64,000 bases of DNA from Mucilaginibacter rubeus (GCF_003286415.2 NZ_CP043450.1:372001-436000); one strand, 5' to 3'; counted from the first letter of the stretch, positions 1 through 10,015 are shown. Notes: generated from the letters alone by a model not told the origin. Made by a program: numbers and translations.

Positions 1-320
1 GGAACCCTTTCCTGGCATTTGTATTAACCGTTGCTATGTTGTCATTGGCGGGTATCCCGCTTACTGCAGGATTTATTGGTAAGTTCTTCATGTTTTCGGG
101 AGCGGTAAGCCGTTACCATATCGGTTTGGTTATTATAGCTGTAATTAATGCTATCATTAGTATTTTCTACTATTTCAGGGTTATTATAGCGATGTATTTC
201 CGTGCCGACGAGCGCGCTGAACTTACAGTGCCGGTTTACTACAAAGTTGTATTCGCACTATCAGCCCTGGCTACAATTCTTATTGGTGTTTATCCCGATC
301 TTATAGCCCGTTTCATATAA
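1..320 (+). CDS. nuoN: NADH-quinone oxidoreductase subunit N, C-terminal end
   Basis: This is the last ~105 residues of NuoN, an antiporter-like membrane subunit of respiratory complex I that helps couple NADH oxidation to proton pumping. The gene is cut by the window edge; the frame is open from base 3. The motif LSLAGIPLTAGFIGKF, with its conserved Pro and Lys, is diagnostic of the NuoN/NuoM/NuoL proton channel family. Two further hydrophobic helices and a short cytoplasmic tail follow. NuoN is normally the last gene of the nuo operon, which fits the unrelated gene downstream. NuoM or an Mrp antiporter subunit are the alternatives. Confidence 0.88.
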   Translation, partial: NPFLAFVLTVAMLSLAGIPLTAGFIGKFFMFSGAVSRYHIGLVIIAVINAIISIFYYFRVIIAMYFRADERAELTVPVYYKVVFALSALATILIGVYPDLIARFI

Positions 321-375
321 TCAGTAATGATAACTGCAAATTGATATAATATTTGTAGTTTTACAGATATAGTGA

Positions 376-1011
376 ATGGAAAGTTTTTGGGAATACCTTC
401 AAAATTTAACTGACGCTCAATCCATAATAAGCAGGGGTGGTTTTTATCTCTTGCTTATTGTTGTTTTTGCTGAAACCGGTTTATTTTTCGGTTTCTTTTT
501 GCCCGGCGATTACCTGCTGTTTATGGCCGGTTTACTATGTGCGGCGGGTAAGGTTGATGTATCTATAACCACATTGGTACTATCGTTAATAGGGGCCGGC
601 ATATTAGGGAATTTTACCGGTTATTGGTTCGGTTACCGAACGGGGCCGGTGTTATTCAATAAAAACGACTCGCTCTTTTTCAAGAAGCGCTACGTAGTGT
701 TAGCAAGCGAATTTTACAACAAGCATGGGGGGATGGCGCTTATTTTAGGGAGATTTTTCCCTATAGTTAGGACATTTGCTCCTATATTTGCAGGAGTGGT
801 TAAGGTTGATATCAGGAAATTTTCGATCTACAACCTTATCGGCAGCGTAACCTGGGTGTGCGTATTTACTTTAAGTGGTTTTTTTTTAGGGCGAAGGTTC
901 CCGCAATTGAAAGATTATTTGCAATATATCATACTTGGATTAATTGTAGTTACAACAATTCCGCTGGTTATTGCTTATCTTAAGAAGAAATTTACCGAGA
1001 AGGGCGAATAA
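376..1011 (+). CDS. DedA-family inner membrane protein
   Basis: DedA/VTT-domain membrane protein of 211 residues, the usual family length. Characterised relatives act in undecaprenyl-phosphate or phospholipid recycling and envelope homeostasis. Visible marks are the FLPGD motif near residue 42, the family signature GRFFPIVRTFAPIFAG around residues 125-140 with its conserved Arg residues, and four or five hydrophobic segments, the last leading into a basic tail. A run of nine T near 879-887 lies inside the last helix region. It follows nuoN by 55 bp and precedes ppa by 37 bp in the same direction. The exact substrate cannot be assigned from sequence. Confidence 0.88.
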   Translation: MESFWEYLQNLTDAQSIISRGGFYLLLIVVFAETGLFFGFFLPGDYLLFMAGLLCAAGKVDVSITTLVLSLIGAGILGNFTGYWFGYRTGPVLFNKNDSLFFKKRYVVLASEFYNKHGGMALILGRFFPIVRTFAPIFAGVVKVDIRKFSIYNLIGSVTWVCVFTLSGFFLGRRFPQLKDYLQYIILGLIVVTTIPLVIAYLKKKFTEKGE

Positions 1012-1048
1012 ACTGATTAGTTAATAATTTTATATAATAAAAAAATAA

Positions 1049-1597
1049 ATGAGTACTCAACATCCTTGGCACCAGGTTTCACCAGGTGATAATATTCCTG
1101 AAGTAGTAAATGCTATCATTGAAATCCCTAAAGGTTCAAAAGCAAAATATGAAATTGACAAGGAATCGGGTTTGTTAAAGCTTGATCGTGTGTTGTTTTC
1201 ATCTGTAATGTATCCTGCTAACTACGGCTTTATCCCTCAAACTTATTGCGACGATAAAGACCCTTTGGATATCCTTGTACTTTGCTCAATTGACGTTTTC
1301 CCAATGTCAATCATCGAGGCTAAAGTGGTAGGTGTAATGCACATGGTTGATAACGGCGAGCAGGACGATAAGATTATTGCAGTAGCTAAGAACGATATGT
1401 CGGTAAATTACATCAATGATTTAAATGAGCTGCCTCCGCACGCTATGACAGAGATTGTTCGCTTTTTTAAAGATTACAAAAAATTGGAAGGTAAAAACGT
1501 AACTATAGAGCATCTGTTAGGCGTACGTTATGCCCACAAAGTGATTAACGAAAGTTTGGAGCTGTACAAATCGACGTTCCCTGTTTATCAATCATAA
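1049..1597 (+). CDS. ppa: Inorganic pyrophosphatase (family I)
   Basis: Soluble cytoplasmic pyrophosphatase, which hydrolyses PPi to two phosphates and so drives polymer-forming reactions. The length of 182 residues is typical of bacterial family I enzymes. The metal-binding signature [11 protein letters not shown] lies at about residues 66-77, and the early segment with [11 protein letters not shown] carries the conserved active-site Glu, Lys and Tyr. The start is the ATG after an A/T-rich leader with no clear Shine-Dalgarno site, usual in this phylum. It ends 7 bp before the CorC-like gene and may be co-transcribed with it. Confidence 0.95.
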   Translation: MSTQHPWHQVSPGDNIPEVVNAIIEIPKGSKAKYEIDKESGLLKLDRVLFSSVMYPANYGFIPQTYCDDKDPLDILVLCSIDVFPMSIIEAKVVGVMHMVDNGEQDDKIIAVAKNDMSVNYINDLNELPPHAMTEIVRFFKDYKKLEGKNVTIEHLLGVRYAHKVINESLELYKSTFPVYQS

Positions 1598-1604
1598 AAA
1601 ATAA

Positions 1605-2945
1605 ATGGACCCCGCACATTACGAGATTAGTTTATTTTACATTTTCGCTACCATATTTTTGGTTTTACTCAATGGCTTCTTTGTAGCCGCGGAGTTTGCC
1701 ATGGTGAGGGTTCGGGGTTCGCAGATAGAAATTAAGGCCAAAGGCGGCAGTGGCGTAGCCAAAGTTGCCCGGGGCATACTACATAATTTAGATGGTTACC
1801 TGGCTGCCACGCAGCTGGGTATTACCATTGCTTCACTGGCCCTTGGTGTGGTGGGTGAAGAGGTTGCCACTAACCTTGTTATCCGCGCCTTCCTGGGTGT
1901 AGGTATAACCCTTTCTCCGGGTTATATTACTGCCAGTCACATCTTAGCCTTCAGTTTTATTACCATTATGCATATTGTTTTTGGTGAGCTTGCGCCTAAG
2001 TCGTTAGCTATCCAAAAATCTGTGCGTACAGTAATGGCTGTTTCATTGCCGCTGAGGTTCTTCTTTGTGGTTTTCAGGCCATTTATATGGGTGCTGAATA
2101 ACTTTGCCAATTTCATTCTGAAACTGTTGGGTATAAGCGCTGTTGAAGGCGGAGAAACACATCACAGTTCTGAAGAGTTGCAATACTTGTTGGAGCAGGG
2201 TAAAGAAACCGGCGCGCTTGATTCAAATGAGCACGAACTGATCCAGAATGTGTTTGATTTTAACGAGCGTGTTGTGAAGAATATCATGGTGCCCCGTACT
2301 AAAATTTCGGGTGTTGATATCGCTTCAACAAAAGAAGAGTTATTAGATATGATCATCGATGAGGGATACTCGCGTATGCCCGTTTATGATGATGTAATTG
2401 ATAAAATCATTGGTATTGTACATGCCAAAGATATTTTGCCGCTACTGGCCCGTAATGAGGAGATTGTTCTGAAAGACATTATCCGTAAACCATACTTCAT
2501 CCCTGAAACAAAGAAGATCAACGATCTGATGGCCGAGCTGCAGCAGAAACGCATTCAGATAGCCATTGTGCTTGATGAATTTGGCGGCACCGCCGGTATG
2601 GTTACGTTGGAAGATATCGTAGAAGAGCTTGTTGGTGAGATCCAGGATGAGTATGACGAGGAAAAGCCTATTGTTGAAAAGGTAAATGAACGTGAGTTTA
2701 TAGTTAACGCCCTTGCATCTATTTACGATGTGAACGAGCACCTTCCGCATGATTTGCCCGAGGATGGTGATTTTGATACCGTATCCGGCTGGCTTGGCGA
2801 TATCTTCGGAAAGATCCCGGATGTTGGCGAGCAAAAGGAATCTAATGGGTATAATATCACTGTACTAAAAAAATCCGACCAAAATATCGAATCAGTTAAA
2901 CTCGAATTACTGATAAATGAAGAAGATGCAGTAGATTTACATTAA
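1605..2945 (+). CDS. CNNM/CorC-family membrane protein with CBS domains
   Basis: Membrane protein of the HlyC/CorC (CNNM) family, linked to Mg2+ (and Co2+) export or homeostasis; some members are annotated as hemolysins without good evidence. Order of parts: DUF21 transmembrane domain with about four helices (residues 1-190), a linker with the conserved EELQYLLEQGKETG segment, a paired CBS module (about 210-335) that in homologues binds adenine nucleotides, and a C-terminal CorC/HlyC domain (about 355-435). The length of 446 is normal. It sits 7 bp after ppa and 13 bp before rsmE, suggesting one transcript. GldE, a gliding-associated paralogue in this phylum, is an alternative name I cannot exclude. 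Confidence 0.85.
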   Translation: MDPAHYEISLFYIFATIFLVLLNGFFVAAEFAMVRVRGSQIEIKAKGGSGVAKVARGILHNLDGYLAATQLGITIASLALGVVGEEVATNLVIRAFLGVGITLSPGYITASHILAFSFITIMHIVFGELAPKSLAIQKSVRTVMAVSLPLRFFFVVFRPFIWVLNNFANFILKLLGISAVEGGETHHSSEELQYLLEQGKETGALDSNEHELIQNVFDFNERVVKNIMVPRTKISGVDIASTKEELLDMIIDEGYSRMPVYDDVIDKIIGIVHAKDILPLLARNEEIVLKDIIRKPYFIPETKKINDLMAELQQKRIQIAIVLDEFGGTAGMVTLEDIVEELVGEIQDEYDEEKPIVEKVNEREFIVNALASIYDVNEHLPHDLPEDGDFDTVSGWLGDIFGKIPDVGEQKESNGYNITVLKKSDQNIESVKLELLINEEDAVDLH

Positions 2946-2958
2946 TCTGCTTACCATA

Positions 2959-3669
2959 ATGCAACTTTTTTATACACCTGATATCGATGCCTCGCATCCC
3001 CAATACTTTCTGAGCGAAGAAGAAAGCAAACACGCCATACGTGTGCTGCGCCTTGAAGTGGGCAATGAGGTGCAGTTAATTGACGGCCGCGGAGGCCTTT
3101 ATACTGCTCAAATTCATGATGCGCATCCTAAGCGAACCATTCTTAAAATAACATCGGTAAGCACCGAATTTGAAAAACGGAACCATTACCTTCATATAGC
3201 GGTTGCCCCAACTAAAAATATCGAACGCCTGGAGTGGTTTTTGGAAAAAGCCACAGAGATAGGTATCGATGAAGTATCGCTGATCATCACCCAGCGATCG
3301 GAACGTAAGGAAGCCAAGGTTGAGCGTTTAAATAAGATTGTTACCGCTGCAATCAAACAATCCCTTAAAGCATACCATCCTGTATTAAATGAACCGGTTA
3401 CGTTAAACCAGTTGCTTGATAAGCCTTTTGATGGTCAAAAGTTTATTGCCCACTGCGAGCCCGGAGAAAAGCTTAACCTGAAAGACGAACTGGTGCTTAA
3501 TGGGCGTTATTTAATATTGATAGGTCCCGAGGGGGATTTCGCCCCGGCAGAGATAGAGAAGGCTTTAGGTAACGGTTTTAAACCAATATCTTTAGGTACA
3601 AGCCGCCTGCGTACAGAAACTGCCGCACTGGAAGCCTGCTTTGAGGTGAATTTTTTAAATAGGATATGA
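2959..3669 (+). CDS. rsmE: 16S rRNA (uracil1498-N3)-methyltransferase
   Basis: SAM-dependent methyltransferase that methylates N3 of U1498 in 16S rRNA at the decoding centre. The 236-residue protein has an N-terminal PUA-like RNA-binding part (residues 1-70) and a SPOUT catalytic domain. The knot motifs are clear: LILIGPEGDFAPAEI near residues 183-197 and the SLGTSRLRTETAALEA segment around 212-227. The TGA stop overlaps the ATG of the next gene by four bases (ATGA), so the two are probably translationally coupled. Confidence 0.93.
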   Translation: MQLFYTPDIDASHPQYFLSEEESKHAIRVLRLEVGNEVQLIDGRGGLYTAQIHDAHPKRTILKITSVSTEFEKRNHYLHIAVAPTKNIERLEWFLEKATEIGIDEVSLIITQRSERKEAKVERLNKIVTAAIKQSLKAYHPVLNEPVTLNQLLDKPFDGQKFIAHCEPGEKLNLKDELVLNGRYLILIGPEGDFAPAEIEKALGNGFKPISLGTSRLRTETAALEACFEVNFLNRI

Positions 3670-4328
3670 AAAGGATAAGGGTAGCATTGGTTGTTGTATT
3701 TGCAGCTATAGCGATGAGCAGCTTTAATGCGCCTGCTTATAAAATTGCCCGGCTTAAATACAGTGGCGGCGGCGACTGGTATGGCGACCGCACGGCGCTA
3801 CCCAACCTGATCAAGTTTTGCAACGAAAACCTCAAGACTAATTTTGATGATGATGACGAAGTAGTGGAAGTAGGGAGTGCTTCGTTATTCAATTACCCGT
3901 TTACTTTTATGACAGGGCATGGCAATGTGATCTTCTCCGATCAGGAAGCCCGCAATCTTCGCAAATATCTTACAGGCGGTGGTTTTTTGCATATTGATGA
4001 CAACTATGGTCTTGATCAATACATCCGCCCGCAAATGAAAAAAGTATTCCCCGAGCTTGACTTTGTGGAGCTACCTGTAAATCATCCCATTTACCATCAA
4101 AAATACGACTTCCCCAATGGCCTGCCCAAAATTCATGAGCATGATGGCAAGCGTGCGCAGGGATTTGGCTTAATATACAAAGGCAGGCTGGTTTGTTTTT
4201 ACACCTATGAGTGCGATTTAGGCAACGGTTGGGAAGATTATGGTACTTATGCCGGCGACACCCAGGAAGCCCGTCAGAAAGCCTTAAAAATGGGCGCAAA
4301 TTTAATTCAGTATATCTTCACTCAATAG
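3666..4328 (+). CDS. DUF4159-domain secreted protein
   Basis: Protein of 220 residues with an N-terminal signal peptide or membrane anchor (hydrophobic residues 5-20, SSFNAP cleavage region) followed by one DUF4159 domain. Visible conserved elements are the GGGDWYGD segment, GGFLHIDDNYG near residue 105 and the YECDLGNGWEDY stretch near the end. Such proteins are widespread in Bacteroidota with no proven function; the fold resembles a class I amidotransferase-like domain in some predictions, which I cannot test here. It overlaps rsmE by 4 bp. No catalytic role should be assumed. Confidence 0.75.
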   Translation: MKRIRVALVVVFAAIAMSSFNAPAYKIARLKYSGGGDWYGDRTALPNLIKFCNENLKTNFDDDDEVVEVGSASLFNYPFTFMTGHGNVIFSDQEARNLRKYLTGGGFLHIDDNYGLDQYIRPQMKKVFPELDFVELPVNHPIYHQKYDFPNGLPKIHEHDGKRAQGFGLIYKGRLVCFYTYECDLGNGWEDYGTYAGDTQEARQKALKMGANLIQYIFTQ

Positions 4329-5000
4329 CCACCGGTTTTACCTGCGGCTTTCTATCCGACAATTTTTTTCCTGCACTGTCAATTAAGGGTTGAGTTTACC
4401 CGTAGGATCGCCGTGGATAAAATTTATATGCTTAGTTTTATATCAACGCCAGTCAATTTATGTATCGGCTGTGTAGCAAACCGTCCCTTTTGCAGATCAA
4501 GTATTAATGGCTGGTAATGGATTAATCAGTGTGTTATTATAATTTCCTGATAGTTAATTTTAACAGGAGGGAAAATATGAATAAAATAAAGGTTAATCGT
4601 TTTACCCCCGGTTGATTTTAGTAAGGATAATTTGAAATAAGGGATTTGAATATCGCTAATACCAGCGAAGTAAAGATAGTAATTACAAGGTTTGTTATAG
4701 AAGTTATTGTAAATGAGTTATTTGTGTAGTGATGTTGCATTGGCTGCTTTGCATCTGCCCGAATAGAAATTAAGGCCTCTATTAATTACCGGAAGAGGCC
4801 GCAATTAAAAAACATATTGATAAACCCCGGAAGATTGGGCCTGTAAAAGAAAGGTGGTAATGTGTTTTTATTTGATTGTCATGGTTTTAAATGTGCGATA
4901 ATAACATTTTTGTAAAGAACGCAACGTGATTTTGAGGTATTTGTTGTTTCTACACATTTTTTTTACGAACTTACTTTCTTAATTAACAATATTAACTTTT
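4329..5000. other. Gene-free region upstream of susC with one hairpin
   Basis: There is no credible ORF in these 670 bases; they are A/T-rich and probably hold the promoter of the SusC/SusD operon. One inverted repeat is clear at 4774-4800 (GGCCTCT, 13-base loop, AGAGGCC). It is not followed by a T run on the plus strand, so it is not an obvious terminator for DUF4159. I found no exact TAnnTTTG box near the susC start. Confidence 0.5.
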
Positions 5001-8000
5001 ATGAAGAAACATTTACTAACAATCCTGTTGTTATGTACTTGTATTACCCTTGGTTTTGCTCAAAACCGGGTTATTACAGGTAAAGTAACAGATCAGAAGG
5101 ACAGCTCGCCCTTACCTGGGGTAAGCGTAACCGTAAAAGGTGTTACGGGGGTGGGCACCCAAACCGATATTAACGGTAGCTACAAGCTTAGTGTGCCGGC
5201 AACAGCAAAAATTTTGACTTTTAGTTTTTTAGGATATCTCCCTAAGGAAGTCGCTATAACCGGAACATCGGTTGATGCGCAATTAGGTGCCGATTCGAAG
5301 CTGCTTAATGAGGTTGTAGTTGTGGGGTATGGAACACAAAGCAAACGTTCATTAACAGGATCCGTTTCAAAAATCAAAGGCGGTGATATAGAAAATATTC
5401 CGGTACCAAGTCTTGAATCGGCTATACAGGGCCGTAGTCCGGGTGTATATATCCAGGCTCAAAACGGTAAATTGGGGCAGGGCATCCAGGTTCGTATCCG
5501 TGGTGCGTCTTCTGTATCCGCAGGTAATCAGCCATTGTATGTAATAGATGGTATGCCCATTACGGTTGATGATTTTTCGACCAATGGCGCATCAACCAAC
5601 CCGTTGGTTGATTTGAACCAAAATGATATCGAATCTATCGACATCTTAAAAGATGCATCCGCGGCAGCCATTTACGGTTCAAGGGCATCAAATGGTGTGG
5701 TTTTGGTTACTACCAAAAAAGGTAAAGCGGGTTCTACAAAAATCACTTATAATCAATACTACGGTTTTAGCAAGCCAACGGGCGAGCGTAAATTTTTAGA
5801 TGCGCAGCAGTATGTTACTTTATTAAGAGAAGCAGGTACGGCAGGCGGCTACTCATCAGCAACTATTGAAAGCAGGCTGCTACGTTACTCGGCCGGTAAT
5901 GATGATTATAAAACTTACAAAGTAAATACCGATTGGCAAAAGCAGATCATTCAGCATGCCCCGGTACAAAATTATAATCTTGTTTTTTCCGGAGGTACGG
6001 AAAAGACCAAGTTTTATATTTCGGGCACGTATAACGATCAAAAAGGCTGGATCCTTAAAAATCAGATTAACCAATATAGCTTACGTACTAATATCGAAAA
6101 CCAGGCCAACAGTTGGTTAACTATAGGGGCCAACCTGAGTGTTTCACGTACCCAGAACCATCGTTTGGATAATGACAACGCGTTTTCGACACCGGAGCAA
6201 ATTGTGGCCCTGGCGCCAATAACCCCTGTTATCGATCCACGTACTGGTTTATTAAGCGGTGCGCTTGACCCAGCCACAGGTAATCCTAACGGTAACTTCC
6301 CAACTTATTTTAACCCTTTGCTGAATTCAGAAAGCAGTTATTTTATCACTACCGATTACCGCAACCTTGGTAACGTTTTTGGCGAGATAAAATTAATGCC
6401 GTCGTTAACCTTTCGGTCAGAGGTTGGTATGGATATCTTAAATTCTACTGAAGATAGTTATGCAGGAAGTTTAACCCTGCGTAACTCGGGTACAGGAAAT
6501 GGTGTGGGTTTTAATTCATCAGTTACATCGCTGAATTTTAACACCAATAACTTTTTACATTTCCTAAAAGACATCGATAAAAGTAATATCGACGCGGTAG
6601 GTGGTATGACTTACCAAAGACAGCAGAACGATCTCAACTCTATCAACGGTCAGCAGTTCCCTTCAGACGCTTACAAAAAGCTGAACAGCGCGGCTGATAT
6701 TACCGGCGCGGCATCAAATTCAACAAGCTACTCACTGCTTTCATATTTTGCCAGGGCCAACTATAAATATGATGATAGATACCTCTTAACATTAAGCGGC
6801 CGTATCGACGGTTCGTCAAGGTTTGGAGCTAATCACCGTTATGGTTTCTTCCCGGCAGGTTCTGTTGGTTGGGTATTGTCTCAGGAGGAATTTATGAAAA
6901 ACCAAAAGCTGGTATCTGAACTGAAACTGAGGGCCAGCTATGGTTTAACAGGTAACTCTGAAATTGGTAATTTCCCTTCGCGTGGTTTATTTTCGGCATT
7001 TGGTTATGCCGGGGTAGCCGGTGCGAGGCCAACACAATTACCAAATCCTAATTTGAAATGGGAAACAACGGCTACCACCAACCTTGGTGTGGATGTAGGC
7101 TTTTTTAATGGCCGTTTATCTGGTTCATTTGAGGTTTACCTGAAAAAAACCAAAGACCTTTTGCTAAACGTACAGGTACCAGCTACATCAGGTTTTACAA
7201 CAATAACTCAAAACCTGGGTAAACTGCAAAATAAAGGTTTGGAAATTCAAATCGACTCTAAAAACCTTGTTGGTAAGGTTACATGGTCAACAAGCTTTAA
7301 CTTTTCTATTAATCGTAATAAGATCACCGACCTTAAAGGACAGATCCTGCTTGGCGGCGGCGATCAGGTTAACCGTGCTATTGAAGGCCAGCCGCTTGGC
7401 ATTTTTTATACTGCTGAGTTTGCCGGTGCCGATCCTAAAAATGGCGATGCGCTTTATTATAAGAATACTGATCTCGGAAATGGTAAAAGAGACAGAACTA
7501 CTACAAATGATTACAATCAGGCGGTACCTGTAGTGGTAGGTGATCCAAATCCTAAATATCTGGCCGGTTTAAATAACTCGGTTTCTTATATGGGTTTTGA
7601 TTTCAGCTTTTTATTACAACAGGTTCACGGAAATAAGATCTATAATGGTGGTGGTCAGTACATGTCAACCGGTTTTAGCAACGGTTTTGATAACCAAACT
7701 ATTGATCAGCTTCAATCCTGGACAAAAGCCGGGCAAATTACCAATGTGCCTCAGGCCCGGTTGTTTGGCGGTAATGGTATAAGTCCAAGCTCAAGGTTTT
7801 TAGATGACGGATCATACATTCGTTTGAAGAATGTTGTTTTGGGTTATAATTTCCCTAAGGCATGGGTTAGTAAAATCAAACTGTCGAGCATTAGGGTTTA
7901 TGCACAGGCAACCAACTTAATTACATGGACAAAATATAAAGGTTGGGACCCTGAGTTAAACTCAGATGCTTTTTCGGGCAACATTACACAAGGTTATGAC

Positions 8001-8057
8001 TTTTATGCCGCTCCGCAGGCTAAAACAATAACTTTTGGATTAAACGTAGGATTTTAA
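5001..8057 (+). CDS. SusC/RagA-family TonB-dependent outer membrane transporter
   Basis: Outer-membrane, TonB-dependent importer barrel of 1018 residues that forms a lidded 'pedal-bin' channel with its SusD partner. Order of parts: signal peptide (1-20), carboxypeptidase-D-like regulatory domain (about 24-100), the SusC signature/TonB-box-like EVVVVGYG at 104-111, plug domain with the DIESIDILKDASAAAIYGSR motif around 210-230, then a 22-strand barrel ending in aromatic residues (TFGLNVGF). No N-terminal STN domain is present, so signalling to an anti-sigma factor is not indicated. The substrate is unknown: no glycoside hydrolase or peptidase lies beside it. susD starts 15 bp downstream. Confidence 0.95.
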   Translation: MKKHLLTILLLCTCITLGFAQNRVITGKVTDQKDSSPLPGVSVTVKGVTGVGTQTDINGSYKLSVPATAKILTFSFLGYLPKEVAITGTSVDAQLGADSKLLNEVVVVGYGTQSKRSLTGSVSKIKGGDIENIPVPSLESAIQGRSPGVYIQAQNGKLGQGIQVRIRGASSVSAGNQPLYVIDGMPITVDDFSTNGASTNPLVDLNQNDIESIDILKDASAAAIYGSRASNGVVLVTTKKGKAGSTKITYNQYYGFSKPTGERKFLDAQQYVTLLREAGTAGGYSSATIESRLLRYSAGNDDYKTYKVNTDWQKQIIQHAPVQNYNLVFSGGTEKTKFYISGTYNDQKGWILKNQINQYSLRTNIENQANSWLTIGANLSVSRTQNHRLDNDNAFSTPEQIVALAPITPVIDPRTGLLSGALDPATGNPNGNFPTYFNPLLNSESSYFITTDYRNLGNVFGEIKLMPSLTFRSEVGMDILNSTEDSYAGSLTLRNSGTGNGVGFNSSVTSLNFNTNNFLHFLKDIDKSNIDAVGGMTYQRQQNDLNSINGQQFPSDAYKKLNSAADITGAASNSTSYSLLSYFARANYKYDDRYLLTLSGRIDGSSRFGANHRYGFFPAGSVGWVLSQEEFMKNQKLVSELKLRASYGLTGNSEIGNFPSRGLFSAFGYAGVAGARPTQLPNPNLKWETTATTNLGVDVGFFNGRLSGSFEVYLKKTKDLLLNVQVPATSGFTTITQNLGKLQNKGLEIQIDSKNLVGKVTWSTSFNFSINRNKITDLKGQILLGGGDQVNRAIEGQPLGIFYTAEFAGADPKNGDALYYKNTDLGNGKRDRTTTNDYNQAVPVVVGDPNPKYLAGLNNSVSYMGFDFSFLLQQVHGNKIYNGGGQYMSTGFSNGFDNQTIDQLQSWTKAGQITNVPQARLFGGNGISPSSRFLDDGSYIRLKNVVLGYNFPKAWVSKIKLSSIRVYAQATNLITWTKYKGWDPELNSDAFSGNITQGYDFYAAPQAKTITFGLNVGF

Positions 8058-8072
8058 TTTAAGCTGACAGAG

Positions 8073-9494
8073 ATGAAAAAAACTAAATATACAATCATAG
8101 CATTAAGCTCGTTACTGGTGCTATACAGTACCGGTTGCCAAAAGCAACTGGATATAAAGCCAAAAGATACAGTTGAGCAGGATCAGGCTATTAAAACATC
8201 AAAAGATGTTCAGGGTGTGCTTATTGGAGCTTACACAGCAGCAGCCCTTAGGGGATTATATGGTGGCAGGGTAATGTCAACCAATGATTTTTTAGCTGAT
8301 GACGGCGATTTCTCCTACTTCGGCACTTTTTCCGAATACACCGAGCTTTCAAATAAAACCATCACCGTTAATAATTTCTTTGTTGAAGGGGTATGGGATG
8401 CAGGTTTTAACGCCATTAACGTATGTAACAACGTTTTGGCTAACCTGAATTTGGTTGACGCCGCTAACAAAGACAGGGTTGAGGGTGAAGCTAAATTTTT
8501 ACGCGGTCTTGCCTATTTTGACCTGGCCCGTTGTTTTGGCAAAGCATGGAATGATGGAACACCAACATCAAACTTGGCGGTGCCTATAGTTTTAGCTCCT
8601 ACAACAAGCATTCCGGGTATTCAGCGGGTATCGCGTAATACAGTGGCGGAAGTTTATGCACAGGCGATATCTGACCTTCTGGTTGCAGAAGCAAAGCTTA
8701 ACAGTGATCCAAGTCCTGGGTCAAGAACTCCTTATGCTGATTCTTTTGCAGCATCAGCGATCCTTGCGCGCATTTATCTTACCCAGGAAAAGTTTGCAGA
8801 TGCTGAAACAGAAGCAACAAAAATCATAAGCTCGGGTGCATTTTCATTAGTGAGTGATTTCGGAAGCGAATTTCAGCACCCTACGCAGCCTACCCGTGTG
8901 TTCAATAGCACCGAAGATATTTTCGCGATCCAGATTTCTAACCAATCAGGATTTAATGCTTTGAACGAAGTTTTCGCAAGCGCCGATTTTGGTGGCCGTG
9001 GCGAAACGGTGATCAACGATCAGCATTTTGCAAGATATGAGGCCGGCGATAAAAGGGCAGAGGAGTTTTATAACGATGGCTCTGATAACTTTACTTCAAA
9101 GTTCAATAACCTTTTTGGTAACGTTATAGTTGTGCGCCTGGCCGAAATTTACCTGATAAGAGCCGAAGCGCGGATCAGAAAGTCTGCGCCGGATTTAACA
9201 GGTGCTGCACAGGACATTAATATTGTGAGGAACAGGGCTAAATTGGCTAACACAACCGCGAATACAGCCGCCGCCTTATTTACCGTCCTTAAACACGAAC
9301 GCCGCGTAGAACTTGCATTTGAAGGCTTCAGGTTATGGGATTTGAAACGTTACAAAGAAACAACTGAAACAACAGATGAGGATGGAAATGTGGTTGCCTC
9401 TTTCCCATGGAATTCACCTAAATTAATATTTCCGATTCCTAAACGCGAACGCGATGCTAATCCCAGCTTAACGCAAAACGAAGGGTATCAATAG
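8073..9494 (+). CDS. SusD/RagB-family surface lipoprotein
   Basis: Outer-membrane lipoprotein of 473 residues that caps the SusC channel and binds the nutrient. The lipobox ends at Cys22 after a basic and hydrophobic signal sequence. The SusD-like N-terminal TPR region has the family motif EGEAKFLRGLAYFDLARCFG (about 142-161), and the C-terminal region has the conserved ERRVELAFEGFRLWDLKRY segment followed by NPSLTQNEGY at the end. It is co-transcribed with the preceding susC and closed by the terminator at 9520-9550. Being a pair without catalytic genes, its substrate cannot be read from context. Confidence 0.94.
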   Translation: MKKTKYTIIALSSLLVLYSTGCQKQLDIKPKDTVEQDQAIKTSKDVQGVLIGAYTAAALRGLYGGRVMSTNDFLADDGDFSYFGTFSEYTELSNKTITVNNFFVEGVWDAGFNAINVCNNVLANLNLVDAANKDRVEGEAKFLRGLAYFDLARCFGKAWNDGTPTSNLAVPIVLAPTTSIPGIQRVSRNTVAEVYAQAISDLLVAEAKLNSDPSPGSRTPYADSFAASAILARIYLTQEKFADAETEATKIISSGAFSLVSDFGSEFQHPTQPTRVFNSTEDIFAIQISNQSGFNALNEVFASADFGGRGETVINDQHFARYEAGDKRAEEFYNDGSDNFTSKFNNLFGNVIVVRLAEIYLIRAEARIRKSAPDLTGAAQDINIVRNRAKLANTTANTAAALFTVLKHERRVELAFEGFRLWDLKRYKETTETTDEDGNVVASFPWNSPKLIFPIPKRERDANPSLTQNEGYQ

Positions 9495-9519
9495 TAGTAA
9501 ATTTATTAAAAGTATATAT

Positions 9520-9550
9520 CCCGGTGACGTTTCGTCACCGGGATTTTTTT
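9520..9550 (+). terminator. Rho-independent terminator after susD
   Basis: Perfect 10-bp stem CCCGGTGACG / CGTCACCGGG with a TTT loop, followed by a run of seven T. It ends the SusC/SusD transcript before the NTF2-like gene. Confidence 0.9.
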
Positions 9551-9584
9551 ATAAAAACAAAATCTAACCAAAACCTAAAACACC

Positions 9585-9971
9585 ATGGAAGATGAACAAA
9601 TACTTGCAGCCCTGAATGCACATTGGCAGGCATCAGCAGCCGGTGATATCAATGCGGAACATGATATTTATGATAACGATGTAATTTGCGATTACCCGCA
9701 GTCGGGCGAGCGAATTTTTGGACGGGCTAATTTGCAGACTTTGCGAGGGCATCATCCAGGTAAACCGTCAGGCTTTCGTGTCAGGAGGATCCTGGGGAGC
9801 GGGGATACCTGGATTACCGAATATACCATTAACTATCAGGATAAGCCGGCATACACAGTAAGTATTATGGAGTTTCGTGAGGGGAAGGTAATACACGAAA
9901 CACAATATTTTGCCGATCCCTTTGAGGCACCTGCGTGGCGAAGCCAATGGGTTGAGCCAATTGACGGATAA
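9585..9971 (+). CDS. NTF2-like / SnoaL-like domain protein
   Basis: Small cytoplasmic protein of 128 residues with a single NTF2-like (SnoaL-type) cone fold: two N-terminal helices with the pattern ALNAHWQASAAGD, then the YDNDVICDYPQSGERI strand region and the final long antiparallel strands ending in YFADPFEAPAWRSQWVE. Members include small polyketide cyclases, isomerases and many with no catalytic role; nothing here identifies the ligand. It has its own transcription unit, since a strong terminator separates it from susD. Confidence 0.72.
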   Translation: MEDEQILAALNAHWQASAAGDINAEHDIYDNDVICDYPQSGERIFGRANLQTLRGHHPGKPSGFRVRRILGSGDTWITEYTINYQDKPAYTVSIMEFREGKVIHETQYFADPFEAPAWRSQWVEPIDG

Positions 9972-10015
9972 CATACTGGGGCATACCTGAGGCAATGAAT
10001 GGGCTATAAAACAAA

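Noticed and set aside
4774..4800. Hairpin as terminator of the DUF4159 gene
   Set aside because: It is over 440 bases past the stop and has no T run on the plus strand.
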